A stretch of DNA of 64,000 nt from Streptomyces sp. NBC_00083 (lineage in GTDB: Bacteria > Actinomycetota > Actinomycetes > Streptomycetales > Streptomycetaceae): the NCBI RefSeq assembly GCF_026343295.1, contig NZ_JAPELY010000001.1:124001-188000 (forward strand), read 5' to 3'. Numbering within the stretch: the stretch's first letter is position 1; the number at the start of each line of letters is the position of its first letter. The notes below the pieces were generated by a model. That model had not been told where the DNA came from. It did no database searches and saw nothing but the letters and a program-made list of their open reading frames with translations. A program made the translations under genes and the position numbers. Below are positions 24,714-32,671 of this stretch, piece by piece.

Positions 24714-25679
24714 TCAGTGCCAGTTCCAGTCGATCAGGGTGCGCAGCGTGTCCGCGTGGAAGTCGGGGAAGTCCATCGGGACGACGCCCAGATGGGTCCG
24801 CTCGCCGAGCCGCGCCGTCAGATAGCTCTGTACGCCCGGCATGATCGCGTCCGCGTTGACCTTGGGCCAGCCGCCGCCCGCGTAGCTGGTGAAGTTGATG
24901 TAGAGCTGCGCGGAGTCCTGGTCGTAGAAGGCGTTGTCGAACTGCTGGGTGACCTTGGCGGTCTTCTTCGACGGCCAGGACAGGCCCTGGTAGACGTCCT
25001 GGAGCTTGATGTACTGGTTGGAGAGGAAGTCGTTGTCGCCGCCGGGCCACTGGAGCACCGGCCAGTCGTTGTCGAACTGGGCGATGAGGACGATCTTCCC
25101 GCGTGCCTCGCCGAGCGTGGGCACCCGGTCGGTGAGCAGGAACCGGGAGCGCCAGCCCTTCTGGTCGAGGTAGACGTTGAGCACGTTCTTGAAGTTGGCG
25201 CCGACCTCGTTCTTGGTGCCGCCCTCCTTCTTGAGCCGCATCAGGAGGACTTCGCCGGGGTGGCTGTCGAGGAAGGCCGCGCTCTGCGTGAGCACGTCGC
25301 CGAAGGTCATGCCCTGGTAGTACGCGGCGTGGTAGATGCCGAACGCGTCGTTCAGATGGTCCTGGAGCCCGTTGGCGCGGATGTCGAAGAAGCGGACGCC
25401 TTCCTGCAACTGCTGGGTGAGGCCCCAGTTCTGGGTGTGCGACCACTCGGTGCCGTTGTTCGGGTTGGTGCAGCAGGAGTCGTGGGTGCCCGGGATCGTC
25501 ATGCGCAGCAGGGAGAGGCCGTCGGGGAGCCCGGCCATCCAGTTGGCCGGGTCGGCGCTGCCGAGGGACCGTACGGCGGTGCGTGCGGGCCGCACCGCGG
25601 CGCGTGCGGTGCCCGGCAGGAGCGCGGTGGCGGAGACCGCGGCGGCGCCCAGTATGAGGTGTCTGCGGGTGAGTTCCAT
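24714..25679 (-). CDS. Secreted phosphatidylinositol-specific phospholipase C-like protein
   Basis: This 321-residue exported protein has a Tat-like signal (MELTRRHLILGAAAVSATAL, cleaved after about ARA). The TIM-barrel PI-PLC X domain shows both catalytic histidines: MTIPGTHDSCC near 60 and FGIYHAAYYQG near 115, and also RFFDIRANG and HPGEVLLMRLKKEGG. It should cleave phosphatidylinositol by transphosphorylation to diacylglycerol and cyclic inositol phosphate. It is calcium-independent if it follows the bacterial class. ATG 25679 follows AAGGACGGA. It converges on the EF-hand gene and is separated from the CoA ligase gene by 84 bases. Confidence 0.88.
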   Translation of the reverse strand: MELTRRHLILGAAAVSATALLPGTARAAVRPARTAVRSLGSADPANWMAGLPDGLSLLRMTIPGTHDSCCTNPNNGTEWSHTQNWGLTQQLQEGVRFFDIRANGLQDHLNDAFGIYHAAYYQGMTFGDVLTQSAAFLDSHPGEVLLMRLKKEGGTKNEVGANFKNVLNVYLDQKGWRSRFLLTDRVPTLGEARGKIVLIAQFDNDWPVLQWPGGDNDFLSNQYIKLQDVYQGLSWPSKKTAKVTQQFDNAFYDQDSAQLYINFTSYAGGGWPKVNADAIMPGVQSYLTARLGERTHLGVVPMDFPDFHADTLRTLIDWNWH

Positions 25680-25763
25680 GGGTCCGTCCTTGGGGGAGAG
25701 CGGCGGGACCACCCTCGGGGGGTGGCGGACCCCAGGGCCGTGCCCCGGGGGCGAACCCCAGGG

Positions 25764-27299
25764 TCATGCCCCGCCGAACCGCTCCCGCAACGTGTATTTC
25801 AGCACCTTCCGCAGCGTCTCGTTCCTCGGCAGCGCCGCCACCACTTCGAGCCGCTCGGGCAACTTGTGCACCGACAGGCCCTGTTCGCGCAGGTACGCGG
25901 TGACACCCGGCAGCGTCAACTCCGCGGCCCCCGGCGGCTGTTCGACCACCGCGCACACCAACTCGCCGCGCTCGGCGTCGGGGAGGCCGATCACGGCGGC
26001 GTCGCCCACGTCCGGGTGGGTGTGCAGCAGGTCCTCGATCTCCTTCGCGGAGATGTTCTCGCCCTTGCGGATGATGATGTCCTTGATCCGCCCGGTGAGG
26101 ACGAGGTGCCCGGACTCCCGTACGTGCCCCACGTCCCCGGTGATCAGAAACCCGTCGGCGTCGAAGACGGACCTCGACTGTGCCGGGTCGAGATAGCCCC
26201 GGCACACCGCCTCGCCGCGCAGCCGCACCTCGCCGTCCACCCCGTACGGCAGGAGCGCGCCCGAGGGGTCGGTGATGCGGATCTCCATGCCGGGCGGGGG
26301 GCAGCCCTCGGTGGTGGCGAGGTGCTCCGCGGTGTCGTCCGGGGCGCCCATCGTGATCATCGGGACTTCCGTCATGCCGTACCCGTGGGTGAGCTGGACG
26401 CCCATCTCGCGGACGACCGCGTGGTAGACCTCGGGCGGTTTGGGCGCGCCGCCGCCGGCGAGCAGCCGCAGGGTGGGGACGACCTTCTCGCCGGGCCGTT
26501 TGCGCTGCTCGGCCAGGAACATGGAGTAGAACGCGGTCGAGCCGCCGGCCACCGTCACGCCGTGGCGCCGGTACTCGGCCAGCGCCTCCGGCAGTGCGAA
26601 GTGCTCGAACATCACGGCGGGGAATCCGTAGAGCAGCAGCATCACCGTGTAGTCGGGGCCCGCTATGTGGGCGAAGGGGAACGCCATGGAGCCCACGTCG
26701 GCCTCGGACAGGTGTAGGGCGTGCGCGAGGCAGGAGCCGCCCGCGATCAGTGAACGGTCCGTGTGCAGCACGCCCTTGGGGTCGGAGGTGGTCCCGGAGG
26801 TCCAGTAGATCCAGCGCACGGAGGTGCCGTCGGCCGGCGCGGGCGGCAGCGACTCCGGCTCCGCGTCCGGCAGTTCGTCGTACGCCTCGAAGACGCCGCG
26901 CGCGCCGAGCCGGTGCGCCATCGCGGTGTGGTCGAAACCGCGCCATACGCCGGGCACCGCGAAGAACTCCGCCTTGGACTCGCGCAGCGCGAAGCCGACC
27001 TCGCGGTCCCGGTAGAACGGGATCACCGGGGACTGGACGGCGCCGAGCCGGGCGAGGGCGAAGGAGAGGACCGCCGTCTCGATGCGGGTCGGCAGCTGCC
27101 AGGCGACCACCGTGCCGGCCCGCACGCCCATGCCGTACAGGCCCGCCGCCACCCGCTCGCACCGGTCGCGCAGGGCGCCGAAGGTGAGCGTGCGCTCTCC
27201 CTGGAGCAGCACCGGGCGGTCCGGGGTGAGCCGGGCGCGGCGTTCGATCAGCTCCCAGAGCGTGCGCGAGGAGCCCAGTGCGTGTGCGGTGCCGGTCAT
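25764..27299 (-). CDS. AMP-forming acyl-CoA synthetase
   Basis: This 511-residue ANL-family ligase activates a carboxylic acid as acyl-adenylate and then acyl-CoA. Motifs are the P-loop IYWTSGTTSDPKGVLHTD (about 168-185), GYGMTEVPM (A5), LRGEAVCRGYLDP, the hinge TGDVGHVRESGHLVLTGRIKD (A7/A8), and KGENISAKEIED plus the C-terminal catalytic Lys in PRNETLRKVLKYTLRERF. It resembles cyclohexanecarboxylate-CoA ligase-type enzymes, hinting at a cyclic or branched acid. It is divergent from the acyl-CoA dehydrogenase operon. A CTGACG-type operator sits 14 bases upstream of its start. It probably performs the entry step of the pathway. Confidence 0.9.
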   Translation of the reverse strand: MTGTAHALGSSRTLWELIERRARLTPDRPVLLQGERTLTFGALRDRCERVAAGLYGMGVRAGTVVAWQLPTRIETAVLSFALARLGAVQSPVIPFYRDREVGFALRESKAEFFAVPGVWRGFDHTAMAHRLGARGVFEAYDELPDAEPESLPPAPADGTSVRWIYWTSGTTSDPKGVLHTDRSLIAGGSCLAHALHLSEADVGSMAFPFAHIAGPDYTVMLLLYGFPAVMFEHFALPEALAEYRRHGVTVAGGSTAFYSMFLAEQRKRPGEKVVPTLRLLAGGGAPKPPEVYHAVVREMGVQLTHGYGMTEVPMITMGAPDDTAEHLATTEGCPPPGMEIRITDPSGALLPYGVDGEVRLRGEAVCRGYLDPAQSRSVFDADGFLITGDVGHVRESGHLVLTGRIKDIIIRKGENISAKEIEDLLHTHPDVGDAAVIGLPDAERGELVCAVVEQPPGAAELTLPGVTAYLREQGLSVHKLPERLEVVAALPRNETLRKVLKYTLRERFGGA

Positions 27300-27312
27300 G
27301 CCGAACCCCCAA

Positions 27313-27327
27313 CTGACGGCCCATCAG
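27313..27327. promoter_or_regulatory. CTGACG operator 1
   Basis: CTGACGGCCCATCAG, with half-sites CTGACG and CATCAG separated by three bases, lies 14 bases before the CoA ligase start. It belongs to the shared 15-bp palindrome family of this window. Confidence 0.65.
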
Positions 27328-27390
27328 ATACGGCGGAGAGCGTAGGCCCCCGCTCCTTGCTGGTCCAGAGGCGCGGGGCTAGCCTGAAAT

Positions 27391-27405
27391 CTGACGCTGC
27401 ATCAG
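27391..27405. promoter_or_regulatory. CTGACG operator 2
   Basis: CTGACGCTGCATCAG is symmetric further out, as AT-CTGA...TCAG-AT. It lies 30 bases before the ribosome site of the amidohydrolase-remnant/acyl-CoA dehydrogenase operon and is followed directly by GATACGTATC, a second small palindrome. With operator 1 it flanks the divergent promoter region. Confidence 0.7.
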
Positions 27406-27434
27406 ATACGTATCGGATACATGGAGGCCCCCTC

Positions 27435-27494
27435 GTGACCGGACTGCCGCGGATCTCCGGCGTCGACGACCACAGCCCAGAGCCCACCCGCTGA
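27435..27494 (+). pseudogene. 19-codon remnant of an amidohydrolase gene
   Basis: A short frame, VTGLPRISGVDDHSPEPTR, starts at GTG 27435 behind a strong GGAGG site (seven-base spacing). Its TGA overlaps the ATG of the acyl-CoA dehydrogenase (TGATG). The sequence looks like the N-terminus of the actinobacterial amidohydrolases that begin LPRIISVDDHVVEPP. I read it as the start of such a gene, the rest having been deleted, leaving the ribosome site to drive translation of the dehydrogenase. A functional leader peptide is the alternative. Confidence 0.5.
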
Positions 27495-28657
27495 TGGACC
27501 TCACCTGCACCGAGGAGGAAGAGGCCTTCCGGGCCCGGCTGCGCGCCTGGCTCGGCGTCGCCCTGCCGAAACTCCCGCCCAGGCCGGACCCGTTGGACTG
27601 GCCGGCGCGACGCGCGTACGACACTGCCTGGCAGCGGATGCTGTACGACGCCGGGTACGCGGGGCTGCACTGGCCCGAGGCGGCAGGCGGCCGGGGCGCC
27701 ACGCCGACCCAGCACCTCATCTACCTGGAGGAGACCGAGAAGGCGGGCGCGCCCTACGTCGGCGCCAACTTCGTCGGCCTGCTGCACGCCGGACCCACCA
27801 TCGCCGCCGAGGGCACCCCCGCCCAGCGGGCCCGCTGGCTGCCGCCGGTCCTGCGCGGCGACGAGATCTGGTGCCAGGGCTTCAGCGAACCGGACGCGGG
27901 ATCCGACCTCGCGGCGCTGCGCACCCGCGCGGTCCGCGACGGCGACGACTACGTCGTGACGGGCTCCAAGATCTGGACCTCGCACGCCGAAGTGGCCGAC
28001 TGGTGCGAGCTGTTGGTGCGGACCGCGCGCATCGGCGAGGACGTGCCCAAGCACCGGGGCATCACCTGGCTCGCGATGCCGATGGACGCGCCCGGCATCA
28101 CGGTCCGCCCGCTGCGCACCCTCGCCGGCTCGGCGGAGTTCGCCGAGATGTTCCTCGACGAGGTGCGCGTGCCCGCCGCCAACCGGGTCGGCGCCGAGAA
28201 CGACGGCTGGCGGGTCACCATGGTGACGCTCTCCTTCGAACGCGGCACCGCCTTCGTCGGCGAAGTGGTCGCCTGCCGGCGGACCCTCGCCGAACTCGCC
28301 GCAGCCGCGCGCCGCAACGGCAGCTGGGACGACAGCGCGCTCCGGCGCCAACTCGGGCGCCTGAACGCAGAGTTCACGGCGCTGTGGCGGCTCACGCAGT
28401 GGAACGTCGGCGCGTCCCAGCGCGGCGGGGGAGTGCCCGGCGTCGGCGGCTCCGTCTTCAAGCTCCGCTATTCGCACGCACGTCAGGAGCTGTACGACAC
28501 CGCCGCCAAGGTCCTCGGGCCCGACGCGTTCGACCTCGGCCACGACTGGACCCTCGACCGGCTCTCCTCCCTCTCGTACACCATCGCCGCCGGCACCTCG
28601 CAGATCCAGCGGAACATCGTCGCCGAGCGCATCCTCGGCCTCCCCAAGGGGCGCTGA
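27494..28657 (+). CDS. Acyl-CoA dehydrogenase, large subunit type
   Basis: This 387-residue flavoenzyme oxidises an acyl-CoA to the 2,3-enoyl-CoA. Visible are MDLTCTEEEEAFRARLRAWL (N-terminal helices), WCQGFSEPDAGSDLAALRTRA and VTGSKIWTSHAEVADWC (FAD contacts), and a C-terminal AGTSQIQRNIVAERILGLP. At the place where medium-chain enzymes carry the catalytic Glu (YEGT) it has IAAGT. A different base, as in the heteromeric steroid-type FadE proteins, is likely. Its ATG overlaps the stop of the remnant ORF, and its own stop overlaps the next gene's start (TGATG). It probably forms an alpha2beta2 enzyme with the next product. Confidence 0.88.
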   Translation: MDLTCTEEEEAFRARLRAWLGVALPKLPPRPDPLDWPARRAYDTAWQRMLYDAGYAGLHWPEAAGGRGATPTQHLIYLEETEKAGAPYVGANFVGLLHAGPTIAAEGTPAQRARWLPPVLRGDEIWCQGFSEPDAGSDLAALRTRAVRDGDDYVVTGSKIWTSHAEVADWCELLVRTARIGEDVPKHRGITWLAMPMDAPGITVRPLRTLAGSAEFAEMFLDEVRVPAANRVGAENDGWRVTMVTLSFERGTAFVGEVVACRRTLAELAAAARRNGSWDDSALRRQLGRLNAEFTALWRLTQWNVGASQRGGGVPGVGGSVFKLRYSHARQELYDTAAKVLGPDAFDLGHDWTLDRLSSLSYTIAAGTSQIQRNIVAERILGLPKGR

Positions 28658-29532
28658 TGGACTTCCAACTCACCGCTGACCAGAGCGCGTTGAAGGCCGG
28701 GATGCGTGAACTCCTCGAAGCGCGCTTCGGCCGGGAGGCGCTGCGGGCGGCCGTGGACCGGTCGGCGCTCGACCGGTCGCTGTGGCGGGCGCTCGGGGAC
28801 GCCGGGTTCTTCGCGCTGCGGCTGCCCGAGCGCGAGGGCGGCGTGGGGCTCGGGCTCCCCGAGGCGGTCCTCGTGTTCGAGGAGGCGGGGCGGGCGCTCC
28901 TTCCGGGCCCGCTCGTCGCCACCCACCTCGCGGCCGGCACGGTGGCGGGCGCGGCCGGCGGCGAGACGGTGGTGACCCGGGTGGACGGGCCGCTCACCGG
29001 CTGGCTGGACGAGGCCGACCACGTCCAGGGTGACACCGAAGGCGCCGTCCCGCTGCGCTCCGTCGACCCGCTGACCCCGCTGCACCGTACGCGCGGAACC
29101 CGTACGTACGTGCCTGAAGCGGCCCTGCTCGCCGCGGCGGAACAGCTCGGCAGCGCGTCCCGCACCATCGAACTCGCCGTCCAACACGCCAAGGGGCGCG
29201 AGCAGTTCGGGCAGCCGATCGGCGCGTTCCAGGCGGTCAAACACCTCTGTGCCGACATGCTCGTACGGACCGAGGTGGCGCGCGCCGCGGTGTACGCGGC
29301 GGCCGTCACGGCGGACCCCGACGAGATCGCCGGAGCCAAACTCCTCGCCGACGAGGCGGCCGTGCGCGGCGCGCGCGACTGCCTCCAGATCCACGGCGGC
29401 ATGGGCTTCACCTGGGAGGCCGATGTGCATCTGCACCTCAAACGGGCCTGGGTGCGCGCCGGGCAGTGGCAGTCCGCCGACGAGGCGGCGGAGGTCCTGG
29501 CGGGGGCGCTGGGGGCCGCCGCGCGGCGCTGA
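28657..29532 (+). CDS. Acyl-CoA dehydrogenase, short partner subunit
   Basis: At 291 residues this is about 90 shorter than normal acyl-CoA dehydrogenases. It has the N-terminal helical domain (MDFQLTADQSALKAGMRELL), a much reduced middle beta domain (about 95-145), and a complete C-terminal bundle (REQFGQPIGAFQAVKHLCADM, then DCLQIHGGMGFTWEADVHLHLKRA). This form is typical of the partner chain of heterotetrameric FadE enzymes, which share FAD sites across the interface. Overlap of start and stop with the preceding gene (TGATG) supports equimolar synthesis. Independent activity is unlikely. Confidence 0.85.
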   Translation: MDFQLTADQSALKAGMRELLEARFGREALRAAVDRSALDRSLWRALGDAGFFALRLPEREGGVGLGLPEAVLVFEEAGRALLPGPLVATHLAAGTVAGAAGGETVVTRVDGPLTGWLDEADHVQGDTEGAVPLRSVDPLTPLHRTRGTRTYVPEAALLAAAEQLGSASRTIELAVQHAKGREQFGQPIGAFQAVKHLCADMLVRTEVARAAVYAAAVTADPDEIAGAKLLADEAAVRGARDCLQIHGGMGFTWEADVHLHLKRAWVRAGQWQSADEAAEVLAGALGAAARR

Positions 29533-29962
29533 GGGGCGTGGCGGGCGGCACCCGGACGGAGCGCGCTCCCCGCAGCCGGGCGGTCACGATGCGTGGACAA
29601 GGGCGGCCCGGCGCACCCGTCGCGAGCCGGAGTCGGGGGCGCTCTCCGGTACTCTCCGTGGGATGCGAGTGGTGGTGTGGCGCGGTCCTCCCGGTGTTGC
29701 CAGTGCGGCGGCTCCGGGCCGGGGAACGCACGCCGCCCGCCCCGCACGGGGGCGTCGTACGCGCTCCCGTTCGGTTTCCCGCAAAGTGAGCCGCACAGTA
29801 TGCACCACGCATACTCCTTCGCGCTGGAATATGCCCGAAGCGCTTGTTGCGGTGACTGTACGTCAACCATGCTGTCTCTCACGGGAATCACGTTCCGTGA
29901 CCCCGATGGTGGTCCCTGTGAGGCGCGAGGCGATGTGTCCGCCGGTTCGGATGGTGTGAACG
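29533..29962. other. 430-base region without a supported gene
   Basis: Several open frames cross this stretch but none has a ribosome site, conserved features or consistent codon bias. About 29800-29910 is relatively AT-rich (GCATACTCC, GGAATATGCC, TGTACGTCAACC) and is the probable promoter region of the ATP-binding protein gene. No hairpin or operator of the CTGACG type was seen. Confidence 0.5.
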
Positions 29963-30484
29963 GTGCAGGTGCTTCAGGTTCAGTTGGAGGTCGGTCCCGA
30001 TCCCGCCGAGGTGGGCCGGGCCCGCAGGTGGGCCCGCTCGCGGCTGGCGGGTTCCGGAATAGGGCTCGATGAGCCGGTCGCCGAGACGTTGATCCTGCTG
30101 ATCTCGGAGCTCGTCACCAACGCCGTGGTGCACACGGGCTGTCCGGCGGTCCTGCGGATGCTGCTCGGGCCCGCCGAGGGCGGCACCGTCCGCGTCGAGG
30201 TGGCCGACGCCAGCTGCCGGCCGCCCGAGCCGCGCCACGCGCAGGGCGACGACACCAACGGCCGCGGCCTCGAACTCGTCGACGGCCTCGCCGACCGCTG
30301 GGGCTGGCGGGCCGAGGCCGGCGGCAAGGCCATCTGGTGCGAGGTGGACCGCGGCGCGCCCGGTCTGCCCCAGGGGCCGGAGCTTCTGGGTCACTCGGGG
30401 CTCAAGGAGCATGCGGGGCGCATCGACGGGGCGTGCGAAAGTACGACATACGTGCCCCCGCGCGCTGTCACCAATAGGGCATAA
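29963..30484 (+). CDS. HATPase-fold ATP-binding protein (RsbW-like)
   Basis: This is a 173-residue GHKL-fold protein of the anti-sigma kinase type common in Streptomyces. The N-box is ISELVTNAVVHTG (E, N and H present, about 50-62). The G1 box is DTNGRGLELVDGLADRWGW, near 100-118. The tail after about 130 is unstructured. Proteins like this bind ATP and may phosphorylate STAS partners such as the one at 23691, but no partner is adjacent. GTG 29963 reads VQVLQVQLEVGPD. It converges on the cyclase gene, with a hairpin in between. Confidence 0.82.
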   Translation: MQVLQVQLEVGPDPAEVGRARRWARSRLAGSGIGLDEPVAETLILLISELVTNAVVHTGCPAVLRMLLGPAEGGTVRVEVADASCRPPEPRHAQGDDTNGRGLELVDGLADRWGWRAEAGGKAIWCEVDRGAPGLPQGPELLGHSGLKEHAGRIDGACESTTYVPPRAVTNRA

Positions 30485-30538
30485 CTCCCAAAACCCCTAG
30501 TGGGTGTTGACGGGTGGTGGCCTCCTGATCACCCTGGG

Positions 30539-30727
30539 ATGAGCGATTCGTCGCGAGGGGACGCCGAGACACTGCACTGCCTCGGCGAGTGCGGGTCGTG
30601 GCGCGGCGTCGGCTTCACCAGGGCGCCGCTCCCCCCGGGGTCGGGGGAGCGGAGCGGGGCGCGCCGCTGCCGGGGTGGCGGCGACGGTGCCGTGCTCGGG
30701 GCGCGCAGGCGCCGCCGCCACCCGTGA
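30539..30727 (+). CDS. Possible small 62-residue protein
   Basis: An ATG at 30539 opens a 62-codon frame (MSDSSRGDAETLHCLGECGS, then an Arg-rich tail). TTGACG at 30507 resembles a -35 element, and the ATG may be at or near a transcription start. The C-terminal half overlaps the hairpin at 30673-30723 and reads as low-complexity Arg/Gly, which argues against it. The HCLGEC cysteines are its only notable feature. I give it low weight. Confidence 0.25.
   Translation: MSDSSRGDAETLHCLGECGSWRGVGFTRAPLPPGSGERSGARRCRGGGDGAVLGARRRRRHP
30673..30723. terminator. Hairpin between ATP-binding and cyclase genes
   Basis: GGGTGGCGGCG (30673-30683) pairs with CGCCGCCACCC (30713-30723). The 29-base interior can fold further. 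It lies 23 bases after the cyclase gene stop on the minus strand and downstream of the ATP-binding gene on the plus strand. Confidence 0.55.
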
Positions 30728-30745
30728 AGCACCCCGTTCCGGCCC

Positions 30746-31672
30746 CTACAGGACGGCCACCGGGGCGACGGGGGTGCCCACGCCCCCGACGAACGGTTCC
30801 GGCATCGCGCTCAGCCAGAACGCGTACCGCCCCTCCTCGGCGCACGCCGTGGACAGCTCCTCCAGGTTCCAGTTCTGGCCCTGGAGCATCCCCATCTCGA
30901 CCAGGTCCAGCGCGTGCACCGGCAGCCACAGGTCCTCGATCTCCGGCGGGAAGACCTCGAAGGTGAGGGTGTCGTTGGCGACCGCCGCGACGTCCCGCGC
31001 GTGGAACCACTCGGGCGTCCGCACGGAGAGCCCCGGCGAGGGGTACGCGTAGCCGTGCCTGTCCCCGGCCAGATACGCCTGGATCTGCCCGGTCCGTACG
31101 AGGACGACGTCCCCGGCGCGCACGGTGACCCCCGCGAACTCCTCCGCCTCCGACAGGTCCTCCGGGGTCACCGCGTGACCGCCCGCCAGACGGTCCAGGC
31201 CCTTGGCGCGGGCCACGTCGAGCAGCACCCCGCGCGAGACCACGTGGCGCGGCTTGTCGATGCCGCTGAACTCGGCGCCGCCGTGCGCGGTGATGGTGGT
31301 GGCCGGCCGGCCGTTGTAGATCTTCCCCGAGTGCGACACATGGGTCAGCGCGTCCCAGTGGGTGGCCGACTGGAGCCCGAAGGTGACCGCGTCGTCGCTG
31401 CACGCGATGGTGCCGGGGCCGAAGAGTTCCTGGTTGATCTGGACCATGGTGTGCAGCGGGTTGACCCGGCCGGGGATGACGCCGGTCTGCACGCCGTCCT
31501 GCCGGAGCGGCAGCGCGAGCGGGATGCGGCGGCCCCTGCGGATGTGCCCGGCGGCCTCCCTGACGACCTCGTCGGTGATGAGGTTGAGCGTGCCCCGCTC
31601 GTCGTCGGACCCCCAACGGCCCCAGTTGTTCACGCGTTTGGCGATTTCGTGGAACTCGGGCGGCAGTGACAT
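30746..31672 (-). CDS. Cyclase-family (KynB-like) hydrolase
   Basis: This 308-residue metal-dependent hydrolase belongs to the 'putative cyclase' family that includes kynurenine formamidase. Likely metal ligands are in SATHWDALTHVSHSGKIYNG (HxD/HxxxH type), with a later DVVLVRTGQIQAYL block and a C-terminal TFEVFPPEIEDLWLPVHALDLVEMGM. It could open a ring, lactone or amide bond in the pathway; its neighbours are acyl-CoA enzymes. ATG 31672 follows GGGAGG. It is divergent from an SDR gene and shares a pair of CTGACG operators with it. Confidence 0.85.
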   Translation of the reverse strand: MSLPPEFHEIAKRVNNWGRWGSDDERGTLNLITDEVVREAAGHIRRGRRIPLALPLRQDGVQTGVIPGRVNPLHTMVQINQELFGPGTIACSDDAVTFGLQSATHWDALTHVSHSGKIYNGRPATTITAHGGAEFSGIDKPRHVVSRGVLLDVARAKGLDRLAGGHAVTPEDLSEAEEFAGVTVRAGDVVLVRTGQIQAYLAGDRHGYAYPSPGLSVRTPEWFHARDVAAVANDTLTFEVFPPEIEDLWLPVHALDLVEMGMLQGQNWNLEELSTACAEEGRYAFWLSAMPEPFVGGVGTPVAPVAVL

Positions 31673-31705
31673 ACCCGTCCCTCCCGGGGGCTTGTGGTGA
31701 AGCAT

Positions 31706-31720
31706 CTGACGGGTCATAGA
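31706..31720. promoter_or_regulatory. CTGACG operator 3 (weak copy)
   Basis: CTGACGGGTCATAGA has a perfect left half and a degenerate right half. It lies 34 bases upstream of the cyclase start, next to operator 4 with centres 17 bases apart. Confidence 0.4.
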
Positions 31721-31722
31721 AT

Positions 31723-31737
31723 CTAACGGTCCGTCAG
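31723..31737. promoter_or_regulatory. CTGACG operator 4
   Basis: CTAACGGTCCGTCAG departs from the palindrome at one position. It lies 23 bases before the SDR start and with operator 3 occupies the divergent promoter. Confidence 0.65.
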
Positions 31738-31759
31738 AAACCGCGGGAAGGGGCCGGAC

Positions 31760-32671
31760 GTGGGGAACTTCTTGGCAGGCAGGGTCGTCGCCGTGACGGG
31801 GGCCGGCCGGGGCATCGGCCGCGCCGTCGCGCTCGCCGCCGCCGCCGAAGGGGCCAAGGTCGTCGTCAACGACTACGGGGTCTCGATCGAGGGTGGCGAG
31901 CCGAGCAGCGAGGTCGCCGAGGCGGTGGTCAAGGAGATCGTGGCCGCGGGCGGTGAGGCGGTGGCCGTCGCCGACGACATCTCGACGATGGCCGGCGGCC
32001 AGCGCATCGTGGACACCGCGCTCGCCCGGTTCGGGCGGATCGACGGGGTGGTGTGCGTCGCGGGCATCCTGCGCGAGCGGATGCTGTTCAACATGGGCGA
32101 GGACGAGTGGGACCCGGTGGTCGCCACCCACCTCAAGGGCACGTTCACCGTGTTCCGGGCGGCCTCCGCGGTCATGCGCAAGCAAGGTTCGGGCACGCTG
32201 ATCGGCTTCACCAGCGGCAACCACCAGGGCAGTGTGGCGCAGGCCAACTACAGCGCGGCGAAGGGCGGGATCATCTCCCTGGTGCGCAGCGCGGCGCTCG
32301 GCCTGCACAAGTACGGCGTGACGGCCAACGCGGTCGCCCCGGTCGCCCGCACCCGGATGTCCGCGAACGTGCCGATGGAGCTGAAGGAGATCGGGTCGCC
32401 GGAGGACGTGGCGGCGCTGGTGGTGTACCTGCTGTCCTCGCGGGCCCGGGACGAGGGGATCACCGGGCAGGTGTACACGATCGCCGGACCCAAGATCGCG
32501 GTGTGGGCCCAGCCGCGGGAGCTCCGTGCGGGGTACGCGGAGGGGGCGTGGACCCCGGAGCGGATCGCGGACTTCCTCCCCGGGACGGTGGGGGTGGACC
32601 CCATGCCGCTCCTGACCCAACTCGAAGCGATGGCCCAAGCGGCAGCCACCCAGTCCCGCCCCAACAAGTAG
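31760..32671 (+). CDS. Short-chain dehydrogenase/reductase
   Basis: This 303-residue NAD(P)-dependent oxidoreductase probably acts on a 3-hydroxyacyl-CoA or hydroxysteroid-like substrate. Visible are the cofactor motif VTGAGRGIGRAVA (TGxxxGxG, about 10-22), the NNAG-equivalent VCVAGILRERM, and catalytic YSAAKGG (Tyr/Lys, about 172-178). The C-terminus extends about 50 residues past the core. The NDYGV after strand 2 resembles multifunctional 17-beta-hydroxysteroid dehydrogenase type 4 domains. GTG 31760 follows GGAAGGGG. It is divergent from the cyclase gene, and operators 3 and 4 lie just upstream. Confidence 0.9.
   Translation: MGNFLAGRVVAVTGAGRGIGRAVALAAAAEGAKVVVNDYGVSIEGGEPSSEVAEAVVKEIVAAGGEAVAVADDISTMAGGQRIVDTALARFGRIDGVVCVAGILRERMLFNMGEDEWDPVVATHLKGTFTVFRAASAVMRKQGSGTLIGFTSGNHQGSVAQANYSAAKGGIISLVRSAALGLHKYGVTANAVAPVARTRMSANVPMELKEIGSPEDVAALVVYLLSSRARDEGITGQVYTIAGPKIAVWAQPRELRAGYAEGAWTPERIADFLPGTVGVDPMPLLTQLEAMAQAAATQSRPNK

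Noticed and set aside
29533..29962. Small frames such as the one opening near 29593
   Set aside because: No ribosome site, no conserved features, and the sequence changes character into a promoter-like AT-richer stretch.
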